Positions 1-6,515 of a DNA stretch of 12,406 nt are shown in pieces. A model generated the notes under the pieces. The model saw only the letters and a list, made by a program, of their open reading frames with translations, searched no databases and had not been told where the DNA came from. Source of the DNA: Candidatus Omnitrophota bacterium (GTDB lineage Bacteria > Ratteibacteria > UBA8468 > B48-G9 > JAFGKM01); contig JAMWCA010000027.1 of assembly GCA_023819545.1 (NCBI GenBank), positions 1-12,406 on the forward strand. The letters are read 5' to 3'. The translations under genes and the position numbers were made by a program. How positions within the stretch are numbered: the stretch's first letter is position 1; the number at the start of each line of letters is the position of its first letter.

Positions 1-116
1 CCGTCAATTCCTGAAGGATAATTAACAACACTTTCTGAAATAATTTCTCCTTTGTCAAGATTTAGGATTACACCTCTTACTGAATTAGTTCCAAAATCAA
101 CACCAATTGAAAACAC
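1..116 (-). CDS. FGGY-family carbohydrate kinase, ribulokinase-like, N-terminal fragment
   Basis: This is the first 38 codons of a gene that runs off the left edge. The product begins with the sugar-kinase ATPase phosphate-1 motif (IGVDFGTNSVRG, residues 4-15) and continues with a segment ending in NYPSGID. That combination resembles AraB-type ribulokinases more than glycerol or xylulose kinases, so phosphorylation of L-ribulose or a related ketose in the cytoplasm is the best guess. I chose the GTG at 116-114 because an excellent Shine-Dalgarno sequence (AAAGGAGGT) ends four bases upstream. The gene diverges from the YggS-family gene at 166 with only 49 bases between the starts. FGGY membership is well supported; the substrate is inferred from a short N-terminus, and another FGGY subfamily is possible. 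Confidence 0.8.
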   Translation of the reverse strand, partial: MFSIGVDFGTNSVRGVILNLDKGEIISESVVNYPSGID

Positions 117-145
117 TTTAACCTCCTTTTTTAAAATTGTATAAT
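117..145 (+). promoter_or_regulatory. Candidate promoter for the yggS - tRNA-Ser - URO-D unit
   Basis: A perfect TATAAT (140-145) lies 20 bases before the ATG at 166. The matching -35 position (TTTAAC, 117-122, 17-base spacer) is poor, with three of six matches. No Shine-Dalgarno sequence precedes the ATG, so a very short or leaderless message is likely if this promoter is used. Confidence 0.35.
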
Positions 146-164
146 AAAAAAATAATGAATTCAA
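136..164 (-). promoter_or_regulatory. Candidate sigma70-type promoter for the FGGY kinase
   Basis: On the minus strand there is TTGAAT (164-159), a 17-base spacer and TACAAT (141-136), four and five matches to the consensus boxes. The predicted start lies near base 129, giving a leader of about 13 bases that just contains the ribosome-binding site. The -10 box overlaps a TATAAT on the opposite strand that could serve the divergent gene. Confidence 0.45.
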
Positions 165-165
165 A

Positions 166-822
166 ATGAGAATAAGAGAAAGAGTAAAAGAGATTTTAAA
201 GCAATTACCAGAAAATGTAATTCTTCTTGCTGCGACAAAAGGAAGAACAGTTGAGGAAATAAATGAAGCAATTGAGAGTGGTATTAATTTTATAGGAGAA
301 AATTATGTAAAAGAGGCAGAAGAGAAGTTTTTAAAAATTGGGAAGAAAGTTAAATGGCATATGATTGGACACTTACAAACAAATAAAGTAAAGAAAGCAA
401 TTGAAATATTTGACATAATTGAGACAGTTGATTCATTTAAACTTGCTAAAGAAATAGATAAAGAAGCAAAAAAGAAAAATACTATTTTCCCTATTTTGAT
501 TGAAATAAATAGTGGTAGAGAACCGCAAAAATCTGGAGTTTTACCTGAAAATGTTGAGAATCTGATTTATGAAATTTTAAAACTTGAAAATGTAAAAATA
601 GAAGGATTAATGACTATGGGACCTTTTGTTGAAAATCCAGAAGATATAAGACCTTATTTTAAATTGACAAAAGTATTATTTGAAAAATTTAAAAATTTAA
701 AATTGCCAAATCTTGAAATGAAATATTTATCTATGGGGATGACAGATACTTGGAAGATAGCTATTGAAGAAGGAGCAAATATAATAAGAATAGGAACTGG
801 AATTTTTGGTCCAAGGAAATAA
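166..822 (+). CDS. yggS: YggS/PLPBP-family pyridoxal phosphate homeostasis protein
   Basis: This is a 218-residue single-domain protein with the alanine-racemase-like barrel fold of the YggS/PROSC family, which binds PLP and buffers free PLP and amino/keto-acid pools rather than acting as a known enzyme. The PLP lysine is K25 in LLAATKGRT. Other family motifs are GENYVKEA (44-51), WHMIGHLQTNK (64-74), the MTMGPF strand and the C-terminal LSMGMTDTW and IRIGTGIFG segments that hold the cofactor phosphate. Length is slightly short for the family (about 225-235) but complete. No Shine-Dalgarno sequence precedes the ATG. A tRNA gene starts 11 bases after the stop, so the two are probably co-transcribed. 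The family is certain; the cellular role comes from the family. Confidence 0.95.
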   Translation: MRIRERVKEILKQLPENVILLAATKGRTVEEINEAIESGINFIGENYVKEAEEKFLKIGKKVKWHMIGHLQTNKVKKAIEIFDIIETVDSFKLAKEIDKEAKKKNTIFPILIEINSGREPQKSGVLPENVENLIYEILKLENVKIEGLMTMGPFVENPEDIRPYFKLTKVLFEKFKNLKLPNLEMKYLSMGMTDTWKIAIEEGANIIRIGTGIFGPRK

Positions 823-833
823 AAATTACAAAA

Positions 834-923
834 GGAGAGGTGGCTGAGTGGACGAAAGCGGCCGACTCGAAATCGGCTTCCACTCCAAAAGAGTGGACGG
901 GGGTTCAAATCCCTCCCTCTCCG
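834..923 (+). tRNA. tRNA-Ser, anticodon CGA (reads UCG)
   Basis: The gene folds as a class II tRNA. The acceptor stem GGAGAGG (834-840) pairs with CCTCTCC (916-922) and G923 is the discriminator base, as in serine tRNAs. The anticodon stem is 861-865 with 873-877 and the seven-base loop holds CGA at 868-870. The long variable arm has a six-pair stem CCACTC/GAGTGG. The T arm spans 899-915 with loop TTCAAAT and one G-T pair. CCA is not encoded. The tRNA lies 11 bases after the yggS stop and 23 bases before the URO-D start with no evident promoter or terminator of its own, so it is probably cut from a longer transcript. Confidence 0.97.
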
Positions 924-946
924 TTTTAAAAAGAAAGGAGGAAATT

Positions 947-2032
947 GTGGAATTAAAAGTTCCTTTAAGTAAACCAAAGCCAGATTTTGAAAAATTTAAG
1001 AAAGTAATATTTGGAGAGAAAAAAGCAGAAAAGGTTCATTTTGTAGAACTTTTGATGGATTATGAAGTTAAAAAATATATTACTGAAAAGTATTTAGGAG
1101 AAAGATGGATTGACTATTCTGAAGAAAACAAAGAAAAATATATAAAACAAGAAATAAATTTCTGGTATAGATTAGGATATGATTATGTAAGAATTGCAGG
1201 AGGAATTTCTTTTTCTGGAAAATCAAGGAAAACGAAAGATACAGCGATATTGTCAAAAGGAGAAAGAGGATGGGTTGAAGAAGGAACAGGGATGATAAAA
1301 GATTGGGAGGATTTCGAAAATTATCCTTGGCCTAAAAAACAAGAAATTGATTATTCTTTATATGAAATTGCTTCAAAGAACTTACCTGATGGAATGAAAA
1401 TGTTAGTTTGTCCAAGTAGTGGTGTTTTTGAAATAAGTAGTGAAGTATTACTTGGATTTGAAAATATGAGTTATTTAATAGTTGATGATTTTTCTCTTGT
1501 AGAAGCAGTTTTTAATAGAGTAGGAGAGATTATTTATGAGTTTTATAAAAATGTTGTTAAAATAGAAAATATAGAGGGCTTTTTTCAAGGAGATGACCTT
1601 GGATTTAAAACAGGAACTTTTTTATCTCCAGAACATTTAAGAAAACTTGTTATTCCTTGGCATAAAAAATATGCTGAAATTGCTCATAAAAATGGAAAGA
1701 TGTACTGGTTTCATTGTTGTGGGAATATTTTAAATGTTATAAATGATTTTATTGAGGATGTTAAAATAGATGCTTTTCATTCTTTTCAGGATGAGATTAT
1801 TCCTGTTTCGGAGTTTAAAAAGAAGTTTGGTGATAAGATTGCTGCTTTAGGAGGTGTTGATATAAATAAACTTGCTACTTTTGATGAGACAAATTTAAGA
1901 AGATATGTAAGAGAAATACTTGACAATTGTATGCCTTTTAAATATGCTTTAGGGAGCGGAAATTCAATTGCAAATTATATTCCAGTTAAAAACTATCTTA
2001 TTATGCTTGATGAGGGTATTAGATATATTTAA
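947..2032 (+). CDS. URO-D/MtaA-like family protein (not HemE), putative methyltransferase-type enzyme
   Basis: This 361-residue protein belongs to the uroporphyrinogen decarboxylase-like superfamily. It lacks the N-terminal MRQAGR substrate signature of true HemE. It carries H256-x-C258 in FHCCGN, with C328 about 70 residues further, a spacing like the HxC...C zinc site of MtaA/CmuA-type cobalamin-dependent methyltransferases. Other recognisable blocks are FQGDDLGFKT (213-222), IPWHKK (236-241), LGGVD (301-305) and GSGNSI (336-341). I chose the GTG at 947 because AAAGGAGG stands just upstream; the same frame is open further back, but only through the tRNA. No corrinoid protein or other methyltransferase gene is nearby, so the methyl donor or substrate is unknown. 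The stop overlaps that of the convergent paralogue by four bases. Confidence 0.85.
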   Translation: MELKVPLSKPKPDFEKFKKVIFGEKKAEKVHFVELLMDYEVKKYITEKYLGERWIDYSEENKEKYIKQEINFWYRLGYDYVRIAGGISFSGKSRKTKDTAILSKGERGWVEEGTGMIKDWEDFENYPWPKKQEIDYSLYEIASKNLPDGMKMLVCPSSGVFEISSEVLLGFENMSYLIVDDFSLVEAVFNRVGEIIYEFYKNVVKIENIEGFFQGDDLGFKTGTFLSPEHLRKLVIPWHKKYAEIAHKNGKMYWFHCCGNILNVINDFIEDVKIDAFHSFQDEIIPVSEFKKKFGDKIAALGGVDINKLATFDETNLRRYVREILDNCMPFKYALGSGNSIANYIPVKNYLIMLDEGIRYI

Positions 2033-3121
2033 ATTTTGAAATTATAACCTTCTTGAAGCATTATTAAAAAATTTTTAATTGGAATATAATTTGTTATAGA
2101 ATTTCCAGAACCTAAAATATATCCTGGACCATGACATTTTTCAAGAATTTGGTTTATATATTTTCTTAATTCATCTTCATTTAAGAGAGATAATTTTCCA
2201 ACATCAACTCCTCCTATAACTCCAATTTTGTCCCCATATTTTTCCTTAAACTTCCAGACAGGCATAATTTCATCTTCAAATGAATGTTTTGCATCAATTT
2301 TAACTTGTTCAATTAAAAAATCCATCAGTAAATCAATATTTCCACAGGAGTATAAAATATAAAATTTTTTATTTTGATGAGCAAGTTCAGAAAGTTTTTT
2401 ATGCCATGGAAGAATAAATTTTTTAAAGAATTCAGGTGGTAGTAAAGTTTGTGTTTTAAAGCCCATATCATCACCTTGAAATATTCCGATGAGTTTCTCT
2501 AATCCAATTAATCTTTTAATTGTATTATAAATTATTTCACCAACTTTATCTATTGTTTTTTCTACAAGGTTTTCATCATCATAAATAAGATAGCATAAAT
2601 TTTCAAGACCAAACAAAAACATAACTATTTCAAAAATTCCTTGAGAGACAGATAAAAAAATGCCCATATTTTCTGGTAAAATTTCAGATAAATATTCAAA
2701 AACCCATAAATCAATTTTCTCTGGTTCTGGCCATAGATAATTATTGAAGTCATCCCAGTTTTTTATTATTCCTTGTTTTTCGTTTATCCATTTTCTTTTA
2801 CCACGAGAAAACAAAGCAGTGTCATCTATTTCTTTTTTGAAAAAAAAATTTTAAATTTGAAGAGAATCTAAAATAAGAACTTAACCTGATTGTGTCAAAA
2901 CCAAGTTTGTAATAGATTTCTACAATATTTTTAATTGACTTTTTCTGTGATTCATAATCAACTGGTTCAATCCATCTTTTCTCAAAAAAATTTTCTGATA
3001 AAAATTTTAAAATTTCTTCATCAATGTGAAGTTCACAGCAATGAATTCTATATCCTTTATTTTGTCTTGAAAGGACTTTTTTAAAATCAACTATATCTGG
3101 TTCTGGAAATTTTATTTTCAT
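2029..3121 (-). pseudogene. URO-D/MtaA-like paralogue interrupted by a frameshift at a nine-T run
   Basis: Two adjoining minus-strand frames together match the URO-D protein at 947-2032 from end to end. The first frame (ATG at 3121, MKIKFPEPD) reads 99 codons and stops at TGA 2824-2822. The second carries on from the same point to the stop at 2029. The break falls at a run of nine Ts in the coding strand (2848-2840). Removing one T gives a continuous 363-residue protein, close to the paralogue's 361, and restores DDTALFSRGKRKW opposite the paralogue's KDTAILSKGERGW. The metal-site segment reads YSCGN instead of HCCGN, so the presumed zinc-ligand histidine is a tyrosine, while the later cysteine (EKCHGPG) is kept. 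It may be a young pseudogene, an assembly error in a homopolymer, or a gene rescued by polymerase slippage. Confidence 0.8.
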
Positions 3122-3130
3122 AGAAAAAAT

Positions 3131-3159
3131 ATTATACAAGATAAAAAATTTCAGGTAAA
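3131..3159 (-). promoter_or_regulatory. Candidate promoter for the frameshifted URO-D gene
   Basis: The minus strand reads TTTACC (3159-3154), a 17-base spacer and a perfect TATAAT (3136-3131). Only nine bases separate the -10 box from the ATG at 3121, so the message would be leaderless or nearly so. No Shine-Dalgarno sequence is present. Confidence 0.5.
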
Positions 3160-3161
3160 AT
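3133..3161 (+). promoter_or_regulatory. Candidate promoter for the 137-residue unknown protein
   Basis: The plus strand reads TATACA (3133-3138), a 17-base spacer and TAAAAT (3156-3161). The GTG start is at 3169, seven bases after the -10 box, where transcription itself would be expected to begin. These boxes lie almost exactly on top of those of the divergent promoter on the other strand. Confidence 0.4.
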
Positions 3162-3168
3162 TTAAATT

Positions 3169-3582
3169 GTGGAGAAAGAGATTAAAAGATATAGAATTAG
3201 ACCAAAAGTTTATTTATGCCTTTCTCCAGAAGAGGCACTTAAAACAGGAATAAGTACAGGAGAGCAGATTATAGAGGAGATATTGCTTTCAAGAGAGTTT
3301 ACTTTTTCTGCAATTATGTATGCTGCAATAAGAAACTTACCTGAAGATGAGTTAAAGAAAATCCCAGTACTGGAAAGAGGGGAAGAACTTTTTGAGAGTA
3401 GAAGAGAAGTAATAAAATATATAAAGGAAAAAGGGGAGGATTTATTTTTATTATATGTTGTAAAAGAAACAAAGATGTTTCCAAAAGAAGAAATAAAATG
3501 GGATGAAACAGAAAATAAAATAGATGATTTTTTGTCTCAACTTAAAGAATTTGAAAAAGAAAAGATAAAAGAAAGAAGTTAA
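3169..3582 (+). CDS. Hypothetical protein, 137 residues, Lys/Glu-rich
   Basis: I do not recognise the family. The product is soluble-looking, with no signal peptide or membrane segment. It has an N-terminal basic strand (KRYRIRPKVYLCL, residues 6-18), a central region of likely helices including FTFSAIMYAAIRNLPEDEL, a hydrophobic strand DLFLLYVVKETKMF and a charged, probably helical or coiled C-terminus. A single cysteine (C17) and no obvious catalytic motif are visible. The start is GTG at 3169; no usable ATG lies near the N-terminus and there is no convincing Shine-Dalgarno sequence, which fits initiation on a leaderless message. Codon use resembles its neighbours. It stands alone between a divergent gene and the convergent hom gene, so context gives no functional hint. 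Confidence 0.75.
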   Translation: MEKEIKRYRIRPKVYLCLSPEEALKTGISTGEQIIEEILLSREFTFSAIMYAAIRNLPEDELKKIPVLERGEELFESRREVIKYIKEKGEDLFLLYVVKETKMFPKEEIKWDETENKIDDFLSQLKEFEKEKIKERS

Positions 3583-3590
3583 GAAATTTC

Positions 3591-3615
3591 TGAATTTAAA
3601 GTATTCAAATTTTTT
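3591..3615 (+). terminator. Weak candidate terminator after the unknown gene
   Basis: A five-base-pair stem TGAAT (3591-3595)/ATTCA (3603-3607) with a seven-base loop is followed by AA and six Ts, starting eight bases after the stop at 3582. The stem is short and AT-rich, so efficiency is doubtful. The opposite strand has no matching T run, so it would not serve hom. Confidence 0.3.
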
Positions 3616-4906
3616 ACATAATGTTTTGTTCAATTCGTATAATGACTGTAGGTTTTTTTATTACATCAAGTTGATTTATTTTTTTTATTGCTTTATTCAC
3701 ATTTTTTTCTTTTGCTTTATGAGTTAGCATAATAATTGGAACTGCTTTTTCTGGATTGTCTTGTTTTTGAATTACTGATGAGATACTTATGTTATTATTC
3801 CCAAGAATTTTTGATATTTTTGCAAGAACTCCTGGTTTATCAATTGCTGTAAATCTAAAATAATAATTTGTTTCAATTTCTTGAAATGGTTTCAAATATA
3901 AACTATTATCAGATATAAAATTTTCTTCAACAAAACCTTTATTAACAATCTTTTTACTTATATCTATAACATCACTTATTACTGAACTACTTGCTGCATT
4001 CCCTCCAGCACCTTCACCATAAAAAAGAGATTTTCCTATTAAATCTCCTTCTACATAAACAGCATTATTAACTCCTTCAACAAGAGATAGTAAATGTGAT
4101 TTTGGAAGTAAAGTAGGATGAACTCTTATCTCTAACTTTTTATCCTCTTTTTTACATATACCAAGTAATTTAATTCTATATCCAAATTCACTTGCAAATT
4201 TTATATCTATTGGTTCTATTTTGTCTATTCCTTCAATAAAAATTTTATCTATCTGAAATAATTTACCTGAAATTAAATAAGCGAGTATAAGAATCTTATG
4301 AGCAGTATCGTAGCCACTTATATCAAGTGTTGGGTCTACCTCTGCATATCCAAGTTTTTTTGCTTTTTCAACTCCTTCATTGAAATTTATCTCCTTATAA
4401 TACATTTCTGAAAGAATAAAGTTTGTAGTTCCATTTAAAATACCAAGAATTTTATTTATTTTATTTGCTAAAAAACTTTCTTTTAATGATTTTATAATTG
4501 GTATTGCTCCTGCAACACTTGCTTCAAATCCGATATAGACATTTTTACTTTTTGATTTTTTAAATAGAACATTTCCATATTTTGAGAGCAATGCCTTATT
4601 TGCTGTAACGACTGATTTTTTATTTTCTATTGCTTTTTTAACGAATTCATATGCATAATCAGTTCCTCCAATCAATTCAACAACTATATCAATATTTTCA
4701 TTTTCAATTATTTCATCAGGCGAATTTGCGCAAATATCTTTAAACTGTGAAATTTTACTTTTATCCTTATCAAAAACCTTTAAAATATTTATTTCAATTC
4801 CTATTTTCCTTTTTATTATTTCTTTTTTCAAAGTTAAATTTTTTATAAAACTTGAACCAACAGTGCCACAGCCAATAACTCCAATATTAACAGATTTTTT
4901 ATCCAT
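3614..4906 (-). CDS. hom: Homoserine dehydrogenase with C-terminal ACT domain
   Basis: Reduces L-aspartate-4-semialdehyde to L-homoserine with NAD(P)H, the branch point to threonine, methionine and isoleucine. The 430 residues fit the monofunctional form. The Rossmann fingerprint GCGTVG is at 12-17, ANKALLS with K104 follows, then NGTTNFIL (158-165), and the substrate block YAEVDPTLDISGYDTAHK with E189, D195, D200 and K204. The last 80 or so residues form an ACT domain (FRFTAIDKPGVLAKISKILG), usually the site of allosteric control by threonine or another amino acid. The ATG at 4906 is three bases after the stop of the upstream membrane-protein gene (TGAAAAATG) and has no Shine-Dalgarno sequence, which suggests coupled translation. 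No aspartokinase or thr gene is adjacent; it is the last gene of the cluster headed by trp genes. Confidence 0.97.
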   Translation of the reverse strand: MDKKSVNIGVIGCGTVGSSFIKNLTLKKEIIKRKIGIEINILKVFDKDKSKISQFKDICANSPDEIIENENIDIVVELIGGTDYAYEFVKKAIENKKSVVTANKALLSKYGNVLFKKSKSKNVYIGFEASVAGAIPIIKSLKESFLANKINKILGILNGTTNFILSEMYYKEINFNEGVEKAKKLGYAEVDPTLDISGYDTAHKILILAYLISGKLFQIDKIFIEGIDKIEPIDIKFASEFGYRIKLLGICKKEDKKLEIRVHPTLLPKSHLLSLVEGVNNAVYVEGDLIGKSLFYGEGAGGNAASSSVISDVIDISKKIVNKGFVEENFISDNSLYLKPFQEIETNYYFRFTAIDKPGVLAKISKILGNNNISISSVIQKQDNPEKAVPIIMLTHKAKEKNVNKAIKKINQLDVIKKPTVIIRIEQNIM

Positions 4907-4909
4907 TTT

Positions 4910-5641
4910 TCAGTAAAGAGAAGTTGGAATTGTATTTTTATAGAGTGCTTTGGATGTAAAATATAATTCATTTTGTAAATTATGAATTTTATCTTCAATT
5001 TCTTGTTTTTTAATATTTCTCTTTTCTCTAATTTTTTTTGCTTCAGAATAAAACTTCCTACTTATAAAATAATTATAAGATGGCTCTATCCCTCTTCTTA
5101 ATTCTTCAAGCGAATTATATGCCAAAATAAGTTTCACATTGTATTCATTTTCATAAGTTTTTTCTAATATTTTATTTTTTAGATTTGAAATCTCTTTTAT
5201 TGAAGGTATTTTTTGTAATTGAGTTCTCACATAAAAATATTTGTAAATGTCTTGATTTTCCTTCTCAAGTTTTTTAAGTTTTGCAAGATAAATATTTACT
5301 TCTATCTGATGCAGAATTTGATTTATTCTATCAGTAGAAAAATTGAATTGTTTAGCAAGAATTAATGCTTTTTCTGCTAATTCTTTTACTTTTGTATAAT
5401 CACCTATTTTAAAGTATTTTTCTATTTCACTTATTAAATTTTCAAATTCTTTTTGTTTTTCTTCAAGAAATTTCCTCTGTTTTTCCTTTTCTAATTCTTC
5501 TTGTTTTTTCTTCTCCTCTTCTGCAAGTCGTCTTAATTTTTCTTCCTTGTATTTATTATAATAAAACCAACCACCTCCAAAAATCCCTAAAATTATAATC
5601 AAGATAAAAAATTTTTTAAAGATTTTCAGTATTCTTTTCAT
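4910..5641 (-). CDS. Hypothetical single-pass membrane protein with coiled coil
   Basis: Not a family I recognise. The 243 residues show a basic N-terminus (MKRILKIFKK), one hydrophobic segment at about residues 11-28 (FFILIIILGIFGGGWFYY), a highly charged Glu/Lys coiled coil at about 29-75, and a mainly helical remainder with a short TPR-like stretch (YFKIGDYTKVKELAEKALILAKQ). The topology suggests an inner-membrane anchor with most of the chain on one side, probably outside given the basic N-terminus. I chose the ATG at 5641 because AAAGGAG lies eight bases upstream; a longer in-frame version starting at 5713 would place the same hydrophobic segment deeper and has no such site. The gene follows trpA across an 88-base gap and is coupled to hom. 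A link to amino-acid synthesis is not evident from its sequence. Confidence 0.75.
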   Translation of the reverse strand: MKRILKIFKKFFILIIILGIFGGGWFYYNKYKEEKLRRLAEEEKKKQEELEKEKQRKFLEEKQKEFENLISEIEKYFKIGDYTKVKELAEKALILAKQFNFSTDRINQILHQIEVNIYLAKLKKLEKENQDIYKYFYVRTQLQKIPSIKEISNLKNKILEKTYENEYNVKLILAYNSLEELRRGIEPSYNYFISRKFYSEAKKIREKRNIKKQEIEDKIHNLQNELYFTSKALYKNTIPTSLY

Positions 5642-5660
5642 TCGTTTTTCTCCTTTATTT

Positions 5661-5689
5661 ATTTTACCTTCTATACTTTTTATTTTCAA
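5661..5689 (-). promoter_or_regulatory. Candidate promoter for the membrane protein - hom unit
   Basis: The minus strand reads TTGAAA (5689-5684), a 17-base spacer and TAAAAT (5666-5661), five of six matches for each box. The predicted start falls at or inside the Shine-Dalgarno sequence (5656-5650), so the leader would be very short. Together with the hairpin just upstream, this could let hom be expressed apart from the trp genes. Confidence 0.5.
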
Positions 5690-5691
5690 CC

Positions 5692-5715
5692 AAAATTTTG
5701 ATAATGAAATCAAAA
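5692..5715 (-). terminator. Hairpin with short T run between trpA and the membrane-protein gene
   Basis: On the minus strand, TTTTGAT (5715-5709) and ATCAAAA (5702-5696) form a perfect seven-base-pair stem with a six-base loop, followed by TTTT. It begins 14 bases after the trpA stop codon. The stem holds a single G-C pair and the T run is short, so partial termination or attenuation is more likely than a full stop. Confidence 0.4.
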
Positions 5716-5729
5716 GATAATTGGCAAAT

Positions 5730-6515
5730 TTAGTAAGTTTTTAATTCTTTTTTAAATTCAACTATTAATTCTTCAAATTCTCCGATTTTTCCATCTATTA
5801 TTTTCTTCAAAAAGAAACTTCCAATTATTATTCCATCAACATATTTTTTTACTTTTTTTATTTGTTCTTTATTTGATATACCGAAACCTAAAGCAACTGA
5901 TATTTTTCTAATTTTCTTTATTCTTTTCAGTGATTGAATTGTTTCTGGGCTTAAACTTTCTCTTGGACCTGTAACTCCAGCAATGCTTATGAAATAAATG
6001 AAACCATTTGCTTTTCTTACAATTTTTTTTGTTCTTTCCTGTGAAGTATATGGTGTTAAAAAATAAATTAGATTTATATTCCTTTCCTTCAGAATCTTTT
6101 TTATTTCAAAACTTTCTTCATATGGAAGGTCAGGAATTATCAGACCACTGACTCCAGATTCAACACATCTATCAGCAAATTTTTCTATTCCATATTTATA
6201 GATCGGGTTAAAATAGGACATAAATAAATATGGGACATTAATTATATTTTTCAATAAGGAAGCAAGTTTAAAACATTTATCAGTATTAATTCCATTTTCA
6301 AGCGCCTTTATTGATGTATATTGAATTATAGGTCCATCAGCAATTGGGTCAGAAAAAGGAATTCCTATCTCAATTAAATCTGTTCCTTTCTCGGCACTTT
6401 TTTTAATTATTTCTATTGACTTTTCAAAAGAAGGGAAACCAGCAGTAAAATATAAAATTAATGCTTTTTCTTTTTTCTTTTCTAATTCAATAAATTTTCT
6501 TTCAATTTCAGTCAT
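5730..6515 (-). CDS. trpA: Tryptophan synthase alpha subunit
   Basis: Cleaves indole-3-glycerol phosphate to indole and glyceraldehyde 3-phosphate and passes indole to the beta subunit. The 261-residue TIM barrel is of normal length. The two catalytic acids fall at the E. coli positions, E49 ([12 protein letters not shown]) and D60 (IADGP). Further family blocks are [29 protein letters not shown], the flexible-loop segment [12 protein letters not shown], and the phosphate-binding ALGFGIS and GIIIGS. The ATG at 6515 overlaps the end of trpB by four bases (ATGA), the usual trpBA arrangement that keeps the subunits stoichiometric. All residues expected for activity are present. Confidence 0.98.
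   Translation of the reverse strand: MTEIERKFIELEKKKEKALILYFTAGFPSFEKSIEIIKKSAEKGTDLIEIGIPFSDPIADGPIIQYTSIKALENGINTDKCFKLASLLKNIINVPYLFMSYFNPIYKYGIEKFADRCVESGVSGLIIPDLPYEESFEIKKILKERNINLIYFLTPYTSQERTKKIVRKANGFIYFISIAGVTGPRESLSPETIQSLKRIKKIRKISVALGFGISNKEQIKKVKKYVDGIIIGSFFLKKIIDGKIGEFEELIVEFKKELKTY

Noticed and set aside
848..946. An in-frame upstream extension of the URO-D gene at 947 beginning with ATG at 848
   Set aside because: The extension runs straight through the tRNA-Ser gene. The GTG at 947 has a strong Shine-Dalgarno sequence and gives a normal-length protein.
654..977. A 107-codon minus-strand frame over the yggS end and the tRNA
   Set aside because: It is antisense to yggS and the tRNA, and its peptide is simply the reverse reading of those genes. 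No start signals support it.
947..2032. Annotation as uroporphyrinogen decarboxylase HemE
   Set aside because: The N-terminal MRQAGR-type substrate-binding signature of HemE is missing, and the HxC...C site points to the MtaA-like branch. No other haem genes are nearby.
2822..2824. The internal TGA of the minus-strand URO-D gene as a selenocysteine codon
   Set aside because: Reading through TGA in the same frame meets a TAA after seven codons, whereas a one-base shift restores full similarity to the paralogue.
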